From positions 1 through 39,305 of the forward strand of contig NZ_JOFH01000050.1 in assembly GCF_000721235.1 (NCBI RefSeq): a DNA stretch of 39,305 nt, given 5' to 3'. The notes beneath the pieces were generated by a model. It searched no databases, was not told the DNA's origin, and saw only the letters and a list, made by a program, of their open reading frames with translations. A program made the position numbers and the translations under genes. This stretch comes from Streptomyces olivaceus (GTDB lineage: Bacteria > Actinomycetota > Actinomycetes > Streptomycetales > Streptomycetaceae). Positions 9,687 through 17,581 of this stretch are shown one piece after another (positions within the stretch are counted from its first letter, which is position 1; every line of letters starts with the position of its first letter).

Positions 9687-11114
9687 TCAGCCGCCGTGCT
9701 GGGAGCGGGCCTTGAAGGCCGCCTTGCGGGCCTCCTTGGCGATCTTCTTGTCGGGGTGCAGCCGCCCCATCGCCTCCAGGACGTCCGGGGTCGCCGGGTG
9801 GCCGACGCGCCAGGCGGTGTCGAAGAAGCCGCCGTGCTGCTGGGCCAGGCCCTCCACCAGGGCCTGCAGCTCCTCGGAGTTGCCCTCGGCGGCGAGCTGC
9901 GCGGCGACGGTGTCGATGGTCAGCCAGAAGACCATCTCCTGCGGTGGCGGCGGCACGTCCCGGGCGCCGTGCTCCGTGAGCCACACCCGGGCCAGACCGC
10001 CCAGCTCGGCGTCGTCGAGGACCTCCCGCAGCGCGGGCTCGGCCTCGGCGCCGACGAGGGAGAGCGCCTGCTGGCAGCGGAGCCGGCGCAGCGGCGCGCC
10101 GGGGTCGGAACCGCGGGCCGCCGCCAGCAGTTCGCGGGCGGCGCCGAGCGGGCCGCGCCCGGCCAGCCACAGCTCGGTCTCGGCGTGGGCCGCGCCCGGC
10201 GGGAAGGGGGCGGTGCCGTCGAGGAGCGCGTCGGCGCCCTTGTCGGCGAGGTCGCCGACGGCGGGGGCCTCGAACCCGGCGTCCAGGAGCCGGGCGCGCA
10301 GTCCGTACAGTCCCAGCGGGGTGAGCCGCACCATGCCGTAGCGGGCGACGTCGGCCTCGTCGACGGGCGCCGCGGGCTCCTCGTCGGCGTCGGCCATCAG
10401 CGCCTCGTCGACCGGCTGGTACGCGACGAGCCCGACCGGTTCGAGCAGCCGGAACTGGTCGTCCAGGCGCATCATGGCGTCCGAGACCTGTTCGAGCACC
10501 TCGTTGCTGGGCTCGCCCATGTCGCCGGGCACGATGACGGAGGCGGCCAGGGCGGGCAGCGGCACCGGGGCGTCGCCGGGGCTCTCCTCGCCGACGGTGA
10601 GCAGGTACAGGTTGCCGAGCACACCGTCGAGGAACTCGGCCTCGGCCTCGGGGTCCCAGTCGAGGGAGGAGAGGTCGGCCTCGCCGCCCTCGGCCATCGC
10701 GTCGACCAGGTCGTCGAGGTCGGGCACGCTCGCGTCGGCGAGCACCGCCTCCAGGGCGGTGAGCCAGATGCCGAGCACGTCCTGCGGGGAACCGCCGGTG
10801 AGCAGGGCGAGGTCCGCACCCGCGGCGACGGTGCCCGCCTCCTCGTCGGTGATGTCGACGAGCCCGGTGTCCACGGCGATCCGCCAGGCCTCGCTCGCGT
10901 ACGCGGCGGCGTCGTCCCCGCTCAGCCCGAGGTGCTCGGCCGCGGCGGGCAGCTGCTCCTCGACGAGTCCGCCCCCGGCGTCGACACGGGTGTCGGGACC
11001 CGCCCAGCGGGCCAGCCCCGCGGCCCTGGCGAGCACCGGCGCCGTCAGCGCGTCGCGGGCCAGCTCCGCTTCGGGGCGCAGCCGCGCGGGCGGCAGGGTG
11101 GAGCTGTCTGACAT
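9687..11114 (-). CDS. Conserved-looking acidic protein of unknown function
   Basis: 475 residues, not assigned to a family. It is strongly acidic and Ala/Leu-rich, mostly predicted helical, with no signal peptide or membrane segment, so cytosolic. The N-terminal half holds a long acidic segment (about 160-200, LSSLDWDPEAEAEFLDGVLG). The C-terminal half (about 300-470) looks like helical repeats and ends in a basic tail (HPDKKIAKEARKAAFKARSQHGG). The start at 11114 (MSDSSTLPP) is chosen because GAGGAG lies about 10 bases upstream; an earlier frame start at 11156 adds only a basic tail. Third-position GC is high throughout, supporting real coding. It is divergent from the secreted nuclease. Confidence 0.75.
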   Translation of the reverse strand: MSDSSTLPPARLRPEAELARDALTAPVLARAAGLARWAGPDTRVDAGGGLVEEQLPAAAEHLGLSGDDAAAYASEAWRIAVDTGLVDITDEEAGTVAAGADLALLTGGSPQDVLGIWLTALEAVLADASVPDLDDLVDAMAEGGEADLSSLDWDPEAEAEFLDGVLGNLYLLTVGEESPGDAPVPLPALAASVIVPGDMGEPSNEVLEQVSDAMMRLDDQFRLLEPVGLVAYQPVDEALMADADEEPAAPVDEADVARYGMVRLTPLGLYGLRARLLDAGFEAPAVGDLADKGADALLDGTAPFPPGAAHAETELWLAGRGPLGAARELLAAARGSDPGAPLRRLRCQQALSLVGAEAEPALREVLDDAELGGLARVWLTEHGARDVPPPPQEMVFWLTIDTVAAQLAAEGNSEELQALVEGLAQQHGGFFDTAWRVGHPATPDVLEAMGRLHPDKKIAKEARKAAFKARSQHGG

Positions 11115-11213
11115 CGGTGTGTTTCTCCTCGCGCGCCTCGACCGCCGTACGGCCATCCGGACGCCGTACCGCTCAACGACTCAGCCTAGACATGTTTCCG
11201 CCCATGCCGCCCG

Positions 11214-11246
11214 GTTCATCTCCCTGTCGAGTGGCGTACATGGCCG
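11214..11246 (+). promoter_or_regulatory. Weak PHO-box-like units before the secreted nuclease gene
   Basis: GTTCATCTCCC (11214-11224) is followed in 11-base register by TGTCGAGTGGC and GTACATGGCCG, each sharing part of the PhoP-box unit. A consensus -35 hexamer TTGACA stands at 11252-11257, but no good -10 follows at 17-18 bases. Suggestive only. Confidence 0.25.
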
Positions 11247-11376
11247 AAACCTTGACAACGGGCTCGGCCGGGCAGGAGATTGACGCGCGTAGAAAGCGAG
11301 TGGAGAAACAGCGAGCAGAAGCGCGAGGGCCCCGCCCTCGTCCCGGCATCACGTCACGCCCCCCGGAGGGATCCCG

Positions 11377-13218
11377 TTGGCCAGCAGGTCCGCCACGCGC
11401 CTCGCCGCGCTCACCGTCGCCGCCGTCTGCTCGGCGGCGTCCACCCTCGTCCTCACCGCGCCCGCGCACGCCGGCCCCGACCCGGCCGGCCCGGTGCGGA
11501 TCCACGACATCCAGGGCAGCACCCGTCTGTCGCCGTACGCGGGCAGGCAGGTCACGGACGTGGCCGGAATCGTCATCGGCGTCCGCGGCCACGGCGGTTC
11601 GAAGGGCTTCTGGATCCAGGACCCGCGGCCGGACGCCGACCCGGCCACCAGCGAAGGCGTCTTCGTCTTCACCGACGCGGTCCCGGAGGTCGCCGTCGGT
11701 GACGCGGTCACCGTGTCGGGCACGGTCTCGGAGTACGTCCCCGGCGGCACCTCCTCGGGCAACCAGTCGATCACCGAGATCACCCGGCCGACGGTCGCCG
11801 TCGTCTCCGGCGGCAACCCCGTCCCGGCCGCGACGACCGTCTCCGCCCGCTCGGTGCCGCGCGCGTACGCCCCCGAGGGCGACGGGACGGCGAACGGGTC
11901 GGTCGACGGCCTGCGGCTGAGGCCGGGTGCGTACGCCCTCGACCACTACGAGTCCCTGGAGGGCATGAACGTCCGGGTCTCCGACGCCCGCGTGGTCGGC
12001 GCCTCGGACCCGTACACCGAGCTGTGGGTCACGGTGAAGCCCTGGGAGAACGCCAACCGCCGCGGCGGCACGGTCTACGGTTCCTACGACGACCAGAACA
12101 CCGGCCGCCTGCAGATCCAGTCCCTGGGCACGCCGGCCGGCTTCCCCGCCGCCGACGTGGGCGACACCCTGTCCGGCACCACCGCCGGTCCGCTGGACTA
12201 CAGCCAGTACGGCGGCTACACGCTGGTCGCGAACGAGATCGGTGCCCTGGAGAGCGGCGGCACGCGGCGCGAGTCGACGCGCCCGCAGAGCGCCCGCGAG
12301 CTGGCGGTGGCGACGTACAACGTCGAGAACCTCGACCCGTCCGACGGCACGTTCGCGGCGCACGCCGACGCGATCGTGCACCACCTGAAGTCGCCCGACA
12401 TCGTGTCGCTGGAGGAGATCCAGGACAACAACGGCGCCACGGACGACGGCACCGTGGCGGCCGACGCGACGGTCGGCAGGCTGATCGACGCGATCGTCGC
12501 GGCCGGCGGCCCGCGCTACGACTGGCGGGGCATCGACCCGGTGGACAAGGCGGACGGCGGCGAGCCCGGGGGCAACATCCGCCAGGCGTTCCTGTTCAAC
12601 CCCGAGCGGGTCTCCTTCACCGACCGCGCGGGCGGCGACGCGACCACGGCGACCGGGGTGCGCAGGGTCCGCGGCGGGGCGGCGCTGACCCTCTCCCCCG
12701 GCCGGGTCGACCCGGCGAACCCGGCCTGGGAGGACAGCCGTAAGCCGCTGGCGGGCGAGTTCGTCTTCCGCGGCCGGACGGTCTTCGTGATCGCCAACCA
12801 CTTCAACTCCAAGGGCGGCGACCAGGGTCTGGCGGGGCGGTACCAGCCGCCGTCGCGCAGCTCGGAGACCCAGCGCCACGCCCAGGCGGAGGTGGTGAAC
12901 ACCTTCGCCAAGGAGATCCTCTCCGCCCAAGGGGACGCGGACGTCGTCGCCCTCGGCGACATCAACGACTTCGAGTTCTCGCGGACGGCCCGCATTCTGG
13001 AGGACGGCGGGGCGCTGTGGTCGGCGGTCAAGTCGCTGCCGAGGAGCGAGCGCTACTCGTACGTCTACCAGGGCAACAGCCAGGTCCTGGACCAGATCCT
13101 GGTCAGCCCGTCGGTCCGCCGCAGCGGGCACCTGTCCTACGACAGCGTGCACGTCAACGCCGAGTTCCACGACCAGATCAGCGACCACGACCCGCAGGTG
13201 CTGCGGTTCCGGCCGTAG
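11377..13218 (+). CDS. Secreted endonuclease/exonuclease/phosphatase family nuclease (ExeM/NucH-like)
   Basis: 613 residues with a Sec signal peptide (about 1-31, cleavage after PAHA). The N-terminal half (about 35-300) is an OB-fold-like nuclease accessory region (DIQG...FWIQDP...GVFVFT). The C-terminal half is an EEP catalytic domain: YNVENLDP (N315, E317), SLEEIQD (E346/E347), NHFNSKGGD (H475), GDINDFE (D528, N530) and SDHDP (H604). All expected catalytic residues are present, so an active extracellular DNase/nuclease is likely, scavenging nucleic acid as a phosphate, carbon or nitrogen source. The start is TTG at 11377, set by GGAGGG six bases upstream; without it the signal peptide would be lost. 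Confidence 0.9.
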   Translation: MASRSATRLAALTVAAVCSAASTLVLTAPAHAGPDPAGPVRIHDIQGSTRLSPYAGRQVTDVAGIVIGVRGHGGSKGFWIQDPRPDADPATSEGVFVFTDAVPEVAVGDAVTVSGTVSEYVPGGTSSGNQSITEITRPTVAVVSGGNPVPAATTVSARSVPRAYAPEGDGTANGSVDGLRLRPGAYALDHYESLEGMNVRVSDARVVGASDPYTELWVTVKPWENANRRGGTVYGSYDDQNTGRLQIQSLGTPAGFPAADVGDTLSGTTAGPLDYSQYGGYTLVANEIGALESGGTRRESTRPQSARELAVATYNVENLDPSDGTFAAHADAIVHHLKSPDIVSLEEIQDNNGATDDGTVAADATVGRLIDAIVAAGGPRYDWRGIDPVDKADGGEPGGNIRQAFLFNPERVSFTDRAGGDATTATGVRRVRGGAALTLSPGRVDPANPAWEDSRKPLAGEFVFRGRTVFVIANHFNSKGGDQGLAGRYQPPSRSSETQRHAQAEVVNTFAKEILSAQGDADVVALGDINDFEFSRTARILEDGGALWSAVKSLPRSERYSYVYQGNSQVLDQILVSPSVRRSGHLSYDSVHVNAEFHDQISDHDPQVLRFRP

Positions 13219-13225
13219 CGGCGGG

Positions 13226-13261
13226 CCGCCGGGCGGGTCGGAGTGTCCGTGTGCCCGGCGG
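13226..13261. terminator. Bidirectional hairpin between nuclease and ABM genes
   Basis: CCGCCGGGC (13226-13234) pairs perfectly with 13253-13261 across an 18-base loop, in the 52-base gap between two convergent genes. Confidence 0.5.
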
Positions 13262-13270
13262 GCCCGGCGG

Positions 13271-13975
13271 TCAGTCGGGGACGAGGCCCAGCGCGTGGTC
13301 GTAGCGGCTGACGGTGCTGCTCTTCAGCCCCGGCCAGTTCCGCACCCGCTCCCACTGGGCCGTCGCCGAGCCGACCCCGTCACCGGGTGCGGCGAGGGCG
13401 TCGAGGTGGGCCTGTGCGCTCTCCCACTCGGCGTAGTTGAGGACGCGGGTGCCGTCGGTGCCGAGGTGGAAGTGGGCACCGATACCGCCGGGGTGCGGCG
13501 CCGGCTCGCTCTCCAGGGCCTCGAAGACGGCGTCCACCCAGGCGCGCTGCCGGTCGGGGCCGGGGCCCTCGAACTCGACGTCGACGATCACCACGCAGCC
13601 CGGCGTGACGGCCGCGCCGGCCTCGCGGGCCCCGCTGCGGTAGCGCCGGTACCTGCCGAGGCCGAGCCGCTCGATGCCCGGCACGGCGGTGTCGATCTCG
13701 TCGACGCGCTCCTGCCGGTGCGTCTTGACGAACGCCTCGTACGCCTGCTCGCTCACCCACTGGGAGTGGTGCAGCAGGGTGCTGCCGTCGTGCCCGGTGT
13801 AGACGTGGTAGCCGCGCAGCCCCTCGGCGGGCCAGGGCCGGCGCTCCCAGGTGCGCGCGATCGCGTCGACGGTCAGCCGCTGCCGCTCGGGGGTGCCGAC
13901 GCGCCAGGTGCTGAAGAAGGGCGCCAGGACGTCGGGGCGGGTGAGATCGGGGTGGTCGTGGGTACGGCGGGTCAT
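13271..13975 (-). CDS. Antibiotic-biosynthesis-monooxygenase (ABM) domain protein, probable SoxR target
   Basis: 234 residues with two ferredoxin-like ABM halves (about 20-115 and 125-230). Each has the aromatic/His pattern of this fold: LRGYHVYTGHDGSTLLHHSQW in the first, and AHFHLGTDGTRVLNYAEWES in the second. ABM proteins are small cofactor-free monooxygenases acting on quinones or polyketide aromatics. The start at 13975 follows GGAGG by six bases. The promoter region holds a SoxR-like dyad. From memory, an ABM protein of S. coelicolor (SCO1909) is in the SoxR regulon that responds to redox-active antibiotics, and this gene occupies the equivalent neighbourhood upstream of dapD. The substrate is unknown. 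Confidence 0.82.
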   Translation of the reverse strand: MTRRTHDHPDLTRPDVLAPFFSTWRVGTPERQRLTVDAIARTWERRPWPAEGLRGYHVYTGHDGSTLLHHSQWVSEQAYEAFVKTHRQERVDEIDTAVPGIERLGLGRYRRYRSGAREAGAAVTPGCVVIVDVEFEGPGPDRQRAWVDAVFEALESEPAPHPGGIGAHFHLGTDGTRVLNYAEWESAQAHLDALAAPGDGVGSATAQWERVRNWPGLKSSTVSRYDHALGLVPD

Positions 13976-14025
13976 GCCGGCCTCCGCTGGGGTCGGTGAT
14001 CGTCGGGTGCGCACACCACCTTCCG

Positions 14026-14045
14026 ACCTCGACCAAGCTTGAGGT
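14026..14045 (-). promoter_or_regulatory. SoxR-like box upstream of the ABM gene
   Basis: On the minus strand ACCTCAAGCTTGGTCGAGGT matches the classic 20-base SoxR operator (ACCTCAAGTTAACTTGAGGT) at 15 of 20 positions, including ACCTCAAG and GAGGT. It overlaps a -35-like TTGACC (14048-14043), and a weak -10-like GAAGGT follows after 19 bases, the long spacer typical of MerR-family promoters. Confidence 0.6.
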
Positions 14046-14075
14046 CAAGCCCGCCCGGGCACCGGCACGGCGAAC

Positions 14076-14118
14076 GCGGCGCGGCAGCGGGCTCGCCCGG
14101 AGCCCACTGCCGCGCCGC
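14076..14118 (-). terminator. Hairpin terminator after the DUF3618 gene
   Basis: A perfect 12-bp stem (14076-14087 with 14107-14118), with a further 5-bp inner stem GGGCT/AGCCC, lies 36 bases beyond the DUF3618 stop on the minus strand. Confidence 0.65.
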
Positions 14119-14153
14119 ACCGTACTCGCGCCCCCGCCGGAACCCGTCCGTCC

Positions 14154-14627
14154 TCAGCGGCGCCCGTGCCGGCGGCGCCGCACGAGCCCCGCCGCGACCA
14201 CCGCGCCGACCGTCACGCCGGCGACCAGGACGGTGCGCGACCGCCCGAGCCCCGCCCGGACCGCGCCGCGCCTCCGCTCCCGGGGCGGGTGCCACTCGGT
14301 GGCCCCGCGGCTCCCGGCCGTACCGGCCGTCCGGTCCTCCACCGGCTGCCCGCCCCTGCCCGCCCTGCTCTGCACGGCGTGCCCGGCGTGTGCGGCGGAG
14401 CTGCGCAGCTGCACGGTCATGGCGCCGGCCTTGTCCTTCAGGTCGGCGGCGCGGACCTTGGCACGGCCCTTCACGTCCGCCTTCCCCGCCAGTTCCTCCA
14501 CGGTGTCGCCGAGCTGCCCGCGGGTCTGCTCGATCTGCCGGCGCAGCTCGTCGGGCCCCTTGGCCCCTTCGACGGGCTGCGCGGTGGAGCGGCTGCCCGC
14601 GCCGTTCCGGCTCGTCGCGTCGGTCAT
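14154..14627 (-). CDS. DUF3618 domain protein
   Basis: 157 residues. The DUF3618 motif is at about 24-75 (PDELRRQIEQTRGQLGDTVEELAGKADVKGRAK), an amphipathic helix common in actinobacterial envelope proteins. A Pro/Arg-rich linker and a single membrane segment near the C-terminus (about 130-150) end in a basic RRRRHGRR tail, giving a tail-anchored topology. Its ATG overlaps the stop of the holin-like gene upstream, so the two are co-translated. Function is unknown; the pairing with Phage_holin_3_6-type proteins is common in Streptomyces. Confidence 0.85.
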   Translation of the reverse strand: MTDATSRNGAGSRSTAQPVEGAKGPDELRRQIEQTRGQLGDTVEELAGKADVKGRAKVRAADLKDKAGAMTVQLRSSAAHAGHAVQSRAGRGGQPVEDRTAGTAGSRGATEWHPPRERRRGAVRAGLGRSRTVLVAGVTVGAVVAAGLVRRRRHGRR

Positions 14628-15043
14628 CGATGCGCCCTTTCCCTGATCTGGTCCACGTCGGCCCTGACACTGCCGAGGGTCTCCTCGGGCTTGGGCGGTA
14701 CGGCCCGGCGGAGCTGGGCGCGGCCGGTCACGGCCAGTACGGCGGCGATCAGGAAGAGCGCCGCCGTCACGATGAGTGCCGCGGCCCAGACGGGCAGTAC
14801 CAGCGAGAGCGCGGCGGCGGCCGTCCCGGCCAGCGCGAAGAGGCCGACGTAGGCGATGGCGCCCGCGGCGCCGAGCATCCCGCCGCCGCGCCCGGCGCGC
14901 TTGCCCTTCTCCGCCAGTTCCATCTTGGCGAGGGCCACTTCCTGGCGCACGAGCCTGGAGAGCTGCTCGGTGGCCTGCCCGACGAGTTCGCCCACGGAGT
15001 GGTTCTCGTCGTGCACCGGCCTGGTGTGCATGGTTCCGGTCAC
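14624..15043 (-). CDS. Putative actinobacterial holin-X family (Phage_holin_3_6 type) membrane protein
   Basis: 139 residues. An N-terminal amphipathic helix (VGELVGQATEQLSRLVRQEVALAKMELAEKG) is followed by two hydrophobic hairpin segments (about 55-80 and 85-107), then a charged C-terminal tail. This is the pattern of the actinobacterial holin-like family, found in normal chromosomes and not evidence of a prophage. Start: GTG at 15043 is chosen because GGGAGGAGG stands about nine bases upstream; ATG at 15031 is an alternative. The frame stays open and high in third-position GC for about 40 codons further upstream, so a longer form cannot be excluded. Confidence 0.8.
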   Translation of the reverse strand: MTGTMHTRPVHDENHSVGELVGQATEQLSRLVRQEVALAKMELAEKGKRAGRGGGMLGAAGAIAYVGLFALAGTAAAALSLVLPVWAAALIVTAALFLIAAVLAVTGRAQLRRAVPPKPEETLGSVRADVDQIRERAHR

Positions 15044-15173
15044 GGTGTTCCGCCTCCTCCCGGTTCGGAGCACCCCGGGTACCCAGCCCCCTCGGTTCCA
15101 GGCGTAGCCGTAGCCGAGCAGCGGGGTGTGCTCCAGCACCTGCTCCGCCGTGACACGGGCCGCCTCCCTGAGA

Positions 15174-15216
15174 CGCCGACCGCCCTCCCCGCGGCGGGCA
15201 GGGAGGGCGGTCGGCG
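15174..15216 (-). terminator. Strong hairpin terminator after dapD
   Basis: A perfect 16-bp stem (15174-15189 with 15201-15216) and 11-base loop lie 10 bases past the dapD stop on the minus strand. Confidence 0.8.
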
Positions 15217-15225
15217 GGCGCCGGC

Positions 15226-16227
15226 TCAGTTGTGGCTGTGCAGGATGTCGTTCAGGCCGGACCAGACCGCGTTGTTCGGGCGGGCCTCGACCGTGCCCGT
15301 GACCGAGTTGCGGCGGAAGAGGATGTTGTCGGCGCCGGAGAGTTCGCGGGCCTTGACGACCTGGCCGTCGGGCATCGTGACGCGGGTGCCCGCGGTGACG
15401 TAGAGGCCGGCCTCGACCACGCACTCGTCGCCCAGCGCGATGCCGACGCCCGCCTCGGCGCCGACCAGGCAGCGCTCACCGATGGTGATGCGGACGTTGC
15501 CGCCGCCGGAGAGGGTGCCCATGGTGGAGGCGCCGCCGCCGATGTCGGAGCCGTCGCCGACGACGACGCCCGCGGAGATGCGGCCCTCGACCATCGAGGT
15601 GCCCAGCGTGCCGGCGTTGAAGTTGACGAAGCCCTCGTGCATGACCGTGGTGCCCGCGGAGAGGTGGGCGCCGAGCCGGACACGGTCGGCGTCGGCGATG
15701 CGGACGCCCTTGGGGGCGACGTAGTCCGTCATGCGGGGGAACTTGTCGACCGACGTCACCTGGAGGTGCAGGCCCTCGGCACGGGCGTTCAGGCGGACCT
15801 TCTCGATGTCGTCGACGGCGACCGGGCCGAGCGAGGTCCAGGCGACGTTGGCGAGGTGGGCGAAGATGCCGTCCAGGCTCAGGCCGTGCGGCTGGACCAG
15901 TCGGTGCGAGAGCAGGTGCAGGCGCAGGTAGACGTCGTGCGTGTCGACCGGCTTCTCGTCCAGCGAGGAGATGACCGTGCGGACCGCGACCACCTCGACG
16001 CCGCGCCGGGCGTCCGGACCGACCGCCGCGGTCGCGCCGCCGCCGAGGAGTTCGGCGGCCTGTTCGGCGGTGAGGCGCTCGGTGCCGGACGGGCCGGGCC
16101 CCTCGGCAGTCGCGGTGGACAGTTCGGGGGCCGGGAACCAGGTGTCGAGGACGGTGCCGTCGGCGGCGATCGTGGCGAGGCCGGCGGCCACGGCGCCGAT
16201 GGTGCGGGGAGCAGTCGTGTCGGTCAT
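15226..16227 (-). CDS. dapD: Tetrahydrodipicolinate N-succinyltransferase
   Basis: 333 residues, the actinobacterial DapD type. It transfers succinyl from succinyl-CoA to tetrahydrodipicolinate in the meso-diaminopimelate/lysine pathway, which also feeds peptidoglycan. The N-terminal domain occupies about 1-160. The left-handed beta-helix of hexapeptide repeats (about 175-290) contains [47 protein letters not shown] and [17 protein letters not shown]. It is a trimeric cytosolic enzyme. The ATG at 16227 has no Shine-Dalgarno but sits six bases after TAGGTT, suggesting a leaderless transcript. The gene follows the TetR gene after nine bases. Confidence 0.95.
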   Translation of the reverse strand: MTDTTAPRTIGAVAAGLATIAADGTVLDTWFPAPELSTATAEGPGPSGTERLTAEQAAELLGGGATAAVGPDARRGVEVVAVRTVISSLDEKPVDTHDVYLRLHLLSHRLVQPHGLSLDGIFAHLANVAWTSLGPVAVDDIEKVRLNARAEGLHLQVTSVDKFPRMTDYVAPKGVRIADADRVRLGAHLSAGTTVMHEGFVNFNAGTLGTSMVEGRISAGVVVGDGSDIGGGASTMGTLSGGGNVRITIGERCLVGAEAGVGIALGDECVVEAGLYVTAGTRVTMPDGQVVKARELSGADNILFRRNSVTGTVEARPNNAVWSGLNDILHSHN

Positions 16228-16233
16228 GAGGGC

Positions 16234-16239
16234 AACCTA
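16234..16239 (-). promoter_or_regulatory. Possible leaderless -10 of dapD
   Basis: TAGGTT ends six bases before the dapD ATG and overlaps the TAG stop of the TetR gene. This spacing would start the transcript at the ATG. No convincing -35 is visible, and read-through from the TetR gene is equally possible. Confidence 0.35.
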
Positions 16240-16830
16240 ACCGGCCGTCGGCGGTGGAAGCGAGCCGGGACCGCGGCCGTCCCGGGTGCCGGGCGCGGGG
16301 AGCAGCCGGGTCAGCACCTCGCGCGCGTACGCCTCGTCGTACGGGGTGTCCGTCAGCAGGACCTGGAGGCAGATGCCGTCCAGTACGGCGACCAGGGCGC
16401 GGGCCGTCACGGGGTCGGTGCGGGCGGCGAGCAGGGCGCCCACGCCCTCGGCCCACTCCGCGGCGACGGGGCGCAGGGCGGGCCGGCGCAGGGCGGCGAG
16501 GTACAGCTCGTACTCCAGCTCCACGCCGGTGCGGTCGCCACCCAGCCAGGCGCCGAGGACGCGGGCGAGTTCGCCGGGCAGGTCGGACTCGGGGTCGGAC
16601 AGGGCGGGGTGGGCGGCGACGACCCGGGCGAAGCCCTCGTTGGCCTGGCGCAGGGCGGCGACCATGAGGTCGTCGAGGGTCGTGAAGTGGTACGTCGTCG
16701 AGCCGAGCGGCACGTCCGCCTCGGCGGCGACGCTGCGGTGGCTGAGACCGGCGATGCCCGCCCGTGCGACGACCCGGATCGCCGCGTCGATGATGCGCTG
16801 GCGGCGTTCCGGGTCGTGGCGGCGGGGCAT
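16237..16830 (-). CDS. TetR family regulator of the adjacent SMR pump
   Basis: 197 residues. The helix-turn-helix (about 8-55) contains GIAGLSHRSVAAEADVPLGSTTYHF, the TetR recognition region. The C-terminal TetR domain (about 70-180) has GVELEYELYLAALRRP, typical of regulators next to SMR or MFS pumps. The ATG overlaps the SMR stop (ATGA), so regulator and pump are one operon. It most likely represses that operon through the palindrome upstream of the SMR gene. The inducing ligand is unknown. Confidence 0.9.
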   Translation of the reverse strand: MPRRHDPERRQRIIDAAIRVVARAGIAGLSHRSVAAEADVPLGSTTYHFTTLDDLMVAALRQANEGFARVVAAHPALSDPESDLPGELARVLGAWLGGDRTGVELEYELYLAALRRPALRPVAAEWAEGVGALLAARTDPVTARALVAVLDGICLQVLLTDTPYDEAYAREVLTRLLPAPGTRDGRGPGSLPPPTAG

Positions 16831-17150
16831 CAGTGGGCTCCGCCGAGGTTGAGGACGACGACGCCGACGATGATCAGCGCGATGCCGGCGGCCTTGGTGA
16901 GGGTCATCCCCTCGCCCATGAAGGCCACGCCGATGGTGGCGATGGCGGCGGTGCCCACTCCGGCCCAGATGGCGTACGCGGTGCCGACGGCGAGCACCTT
17001 CAGGGTCTGGGCGAGCAGCGCGAAGGAGAGGACGTACGCGAGGGCCGTCAGCAGGGACGGCACCAGCCTGCTGAATCCCTCGCTGTACTTCATGGCGGTG
17101 GTGCCGGCGACCTCGGCGGCGATGGCTCCGGCCAGGAGCAGATATCCCAT
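16830..17150 (-). CDS. Small multidrug resistance (SMR) efflux protein
   Basis: 106 residues with four membrane helices, the standard SMR length. The proton/substrate-coupling Glu is E13 in AIAAEVAGTTAMKYSEGF; also visible are YAIWAGVGTA (the conserved Trp) and the helix-4 GIALIIVGVVVLNLGG. It would be a dual-topology or paired dimer exporting cationic compounds or guanidinium by proton antiport; the EmrE/QacC-like N-terminus makes drug export somewhat likelier than the guanidinium type. No Shine-Dalgarno precedes the ATG, and a promoter-like pair suggests leaderless translation. Confidence 0.92.
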   Translation of the reverse strand: MGYLLLAGAIAAEVAGTTAMKYSEGFSRLVPSLLTALAYVLSFALLAQTLKVLAVGTAYAIWAGVGTAAIATIGVAFMGEGMTLTKAAGIALIIVGVVVLNLGGAH

Positions 17151-17151
17151 G

Positions 17152-17187
17152 TGTACGAGCGTACATAACGGGGGCGGGCGCGGTCAC
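17152..17187 (-). promoter_or_regulatory. SMR-tetR promoter with TetR-type operator
   Basis: TGTACG-CT-CGTACA is a perfect 14-base palindrome (17152-17165) one base upstream of the SMR ATG. On the minus strand GTGACC (17187-17182), an 18-base spacer and TACGCT form a promoter whose -10 lies inside the palindrome, with seven bases to the ATG. A repressor bound here would block the promoter; the cognate TetR in the operon is the obvious candidate. Confidence 0.55.
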
Positions 17188-17196
17188 GCGAACGGA

Positions 17197-17224
17197 AACG
17201 GCGACACCCGGGGGTGTCGCCGTT
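17197..17224 (-). terminator. Terminator of the suf operon
   Basis: A perfect 12-bp stem (17197-17208 with 17213-17224) with a four-base loop lies 24 bases after the sufT-like stop. Read on the minus strand it is followed by TTTCC. Confidence 0.8.
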
Positions 17225-17248
17225 CACCGAAGCGGTGCTGCTGCCGTC

Positions 17249-17581
17249 TCAGACGTTGAACCCGAGCGCGCGCAGCTGCTCGCGGCCGTCGTCCGTGATC
17301 TTGTCCGGGCCCCACGGCGGCATCCAGACCCAGTTGATGCGCAGCTCGTTGACGATGCCGTCCGTGGCGGACTTGGCCTGGTCCTCGATCACGTCGGTCA
17401 GCGGACACGCCGCCGACGTCAGGGTCATGTCGATGGTGGCGATGTTCGCCTCATCGACGTGGATGCCGTAGATCAGGCCGAGGTTGACGACGTCGATGCC
17501 CAGCTCGGGGTCCACGACGTCCATCAGGGCCTCGCGGAGTTCCTCCTCCGAAGCCGGCTTCATTTCCAGGGTCTCGCTCAT
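17249..17581 (-). CDS. sufT: SufT-like metal-sulfur cluster assembly factor (DUF59/MIP18)
   Basis: 110 residues, a MIP18/DUF59 domain protein. It shows the family signature DVVDPELGIDVVNLGLIYGI (about 21-40), TLTSAACPLTDVIEDQ with the single conserved Cys, and a C-terminal WVWMPPWGPDKIT. These proteins help mature or deliver Fe-S clusters to client enzymes. The ATG overlaps the sufU stop by four bases, making it the last gene of the suf operon. Confidence 0.9.
   Translation of the reverse strand: MSETLEMKPASEEELREALMDVVDPELGIDVVNLGLIYGIHVDEANIATIDMTLTSAACPLTDVIEDQAKSATDGIVNELRINWVWMPPWGPDKITDDGREQLRALGFNV

Noticed and set aside
14154..15043. Prophage remnant, because of a holin-like gene
   Set aside because: This holin-like family paired with DUF3618 is a normal chromosomal pair in actinobacteria; no other phage gene is present.
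15232..17259. 675-codon plus-strand frame over dapD, tetR and SMR
   Set aside because: It is antisense to three recognisable genes; no start signal.
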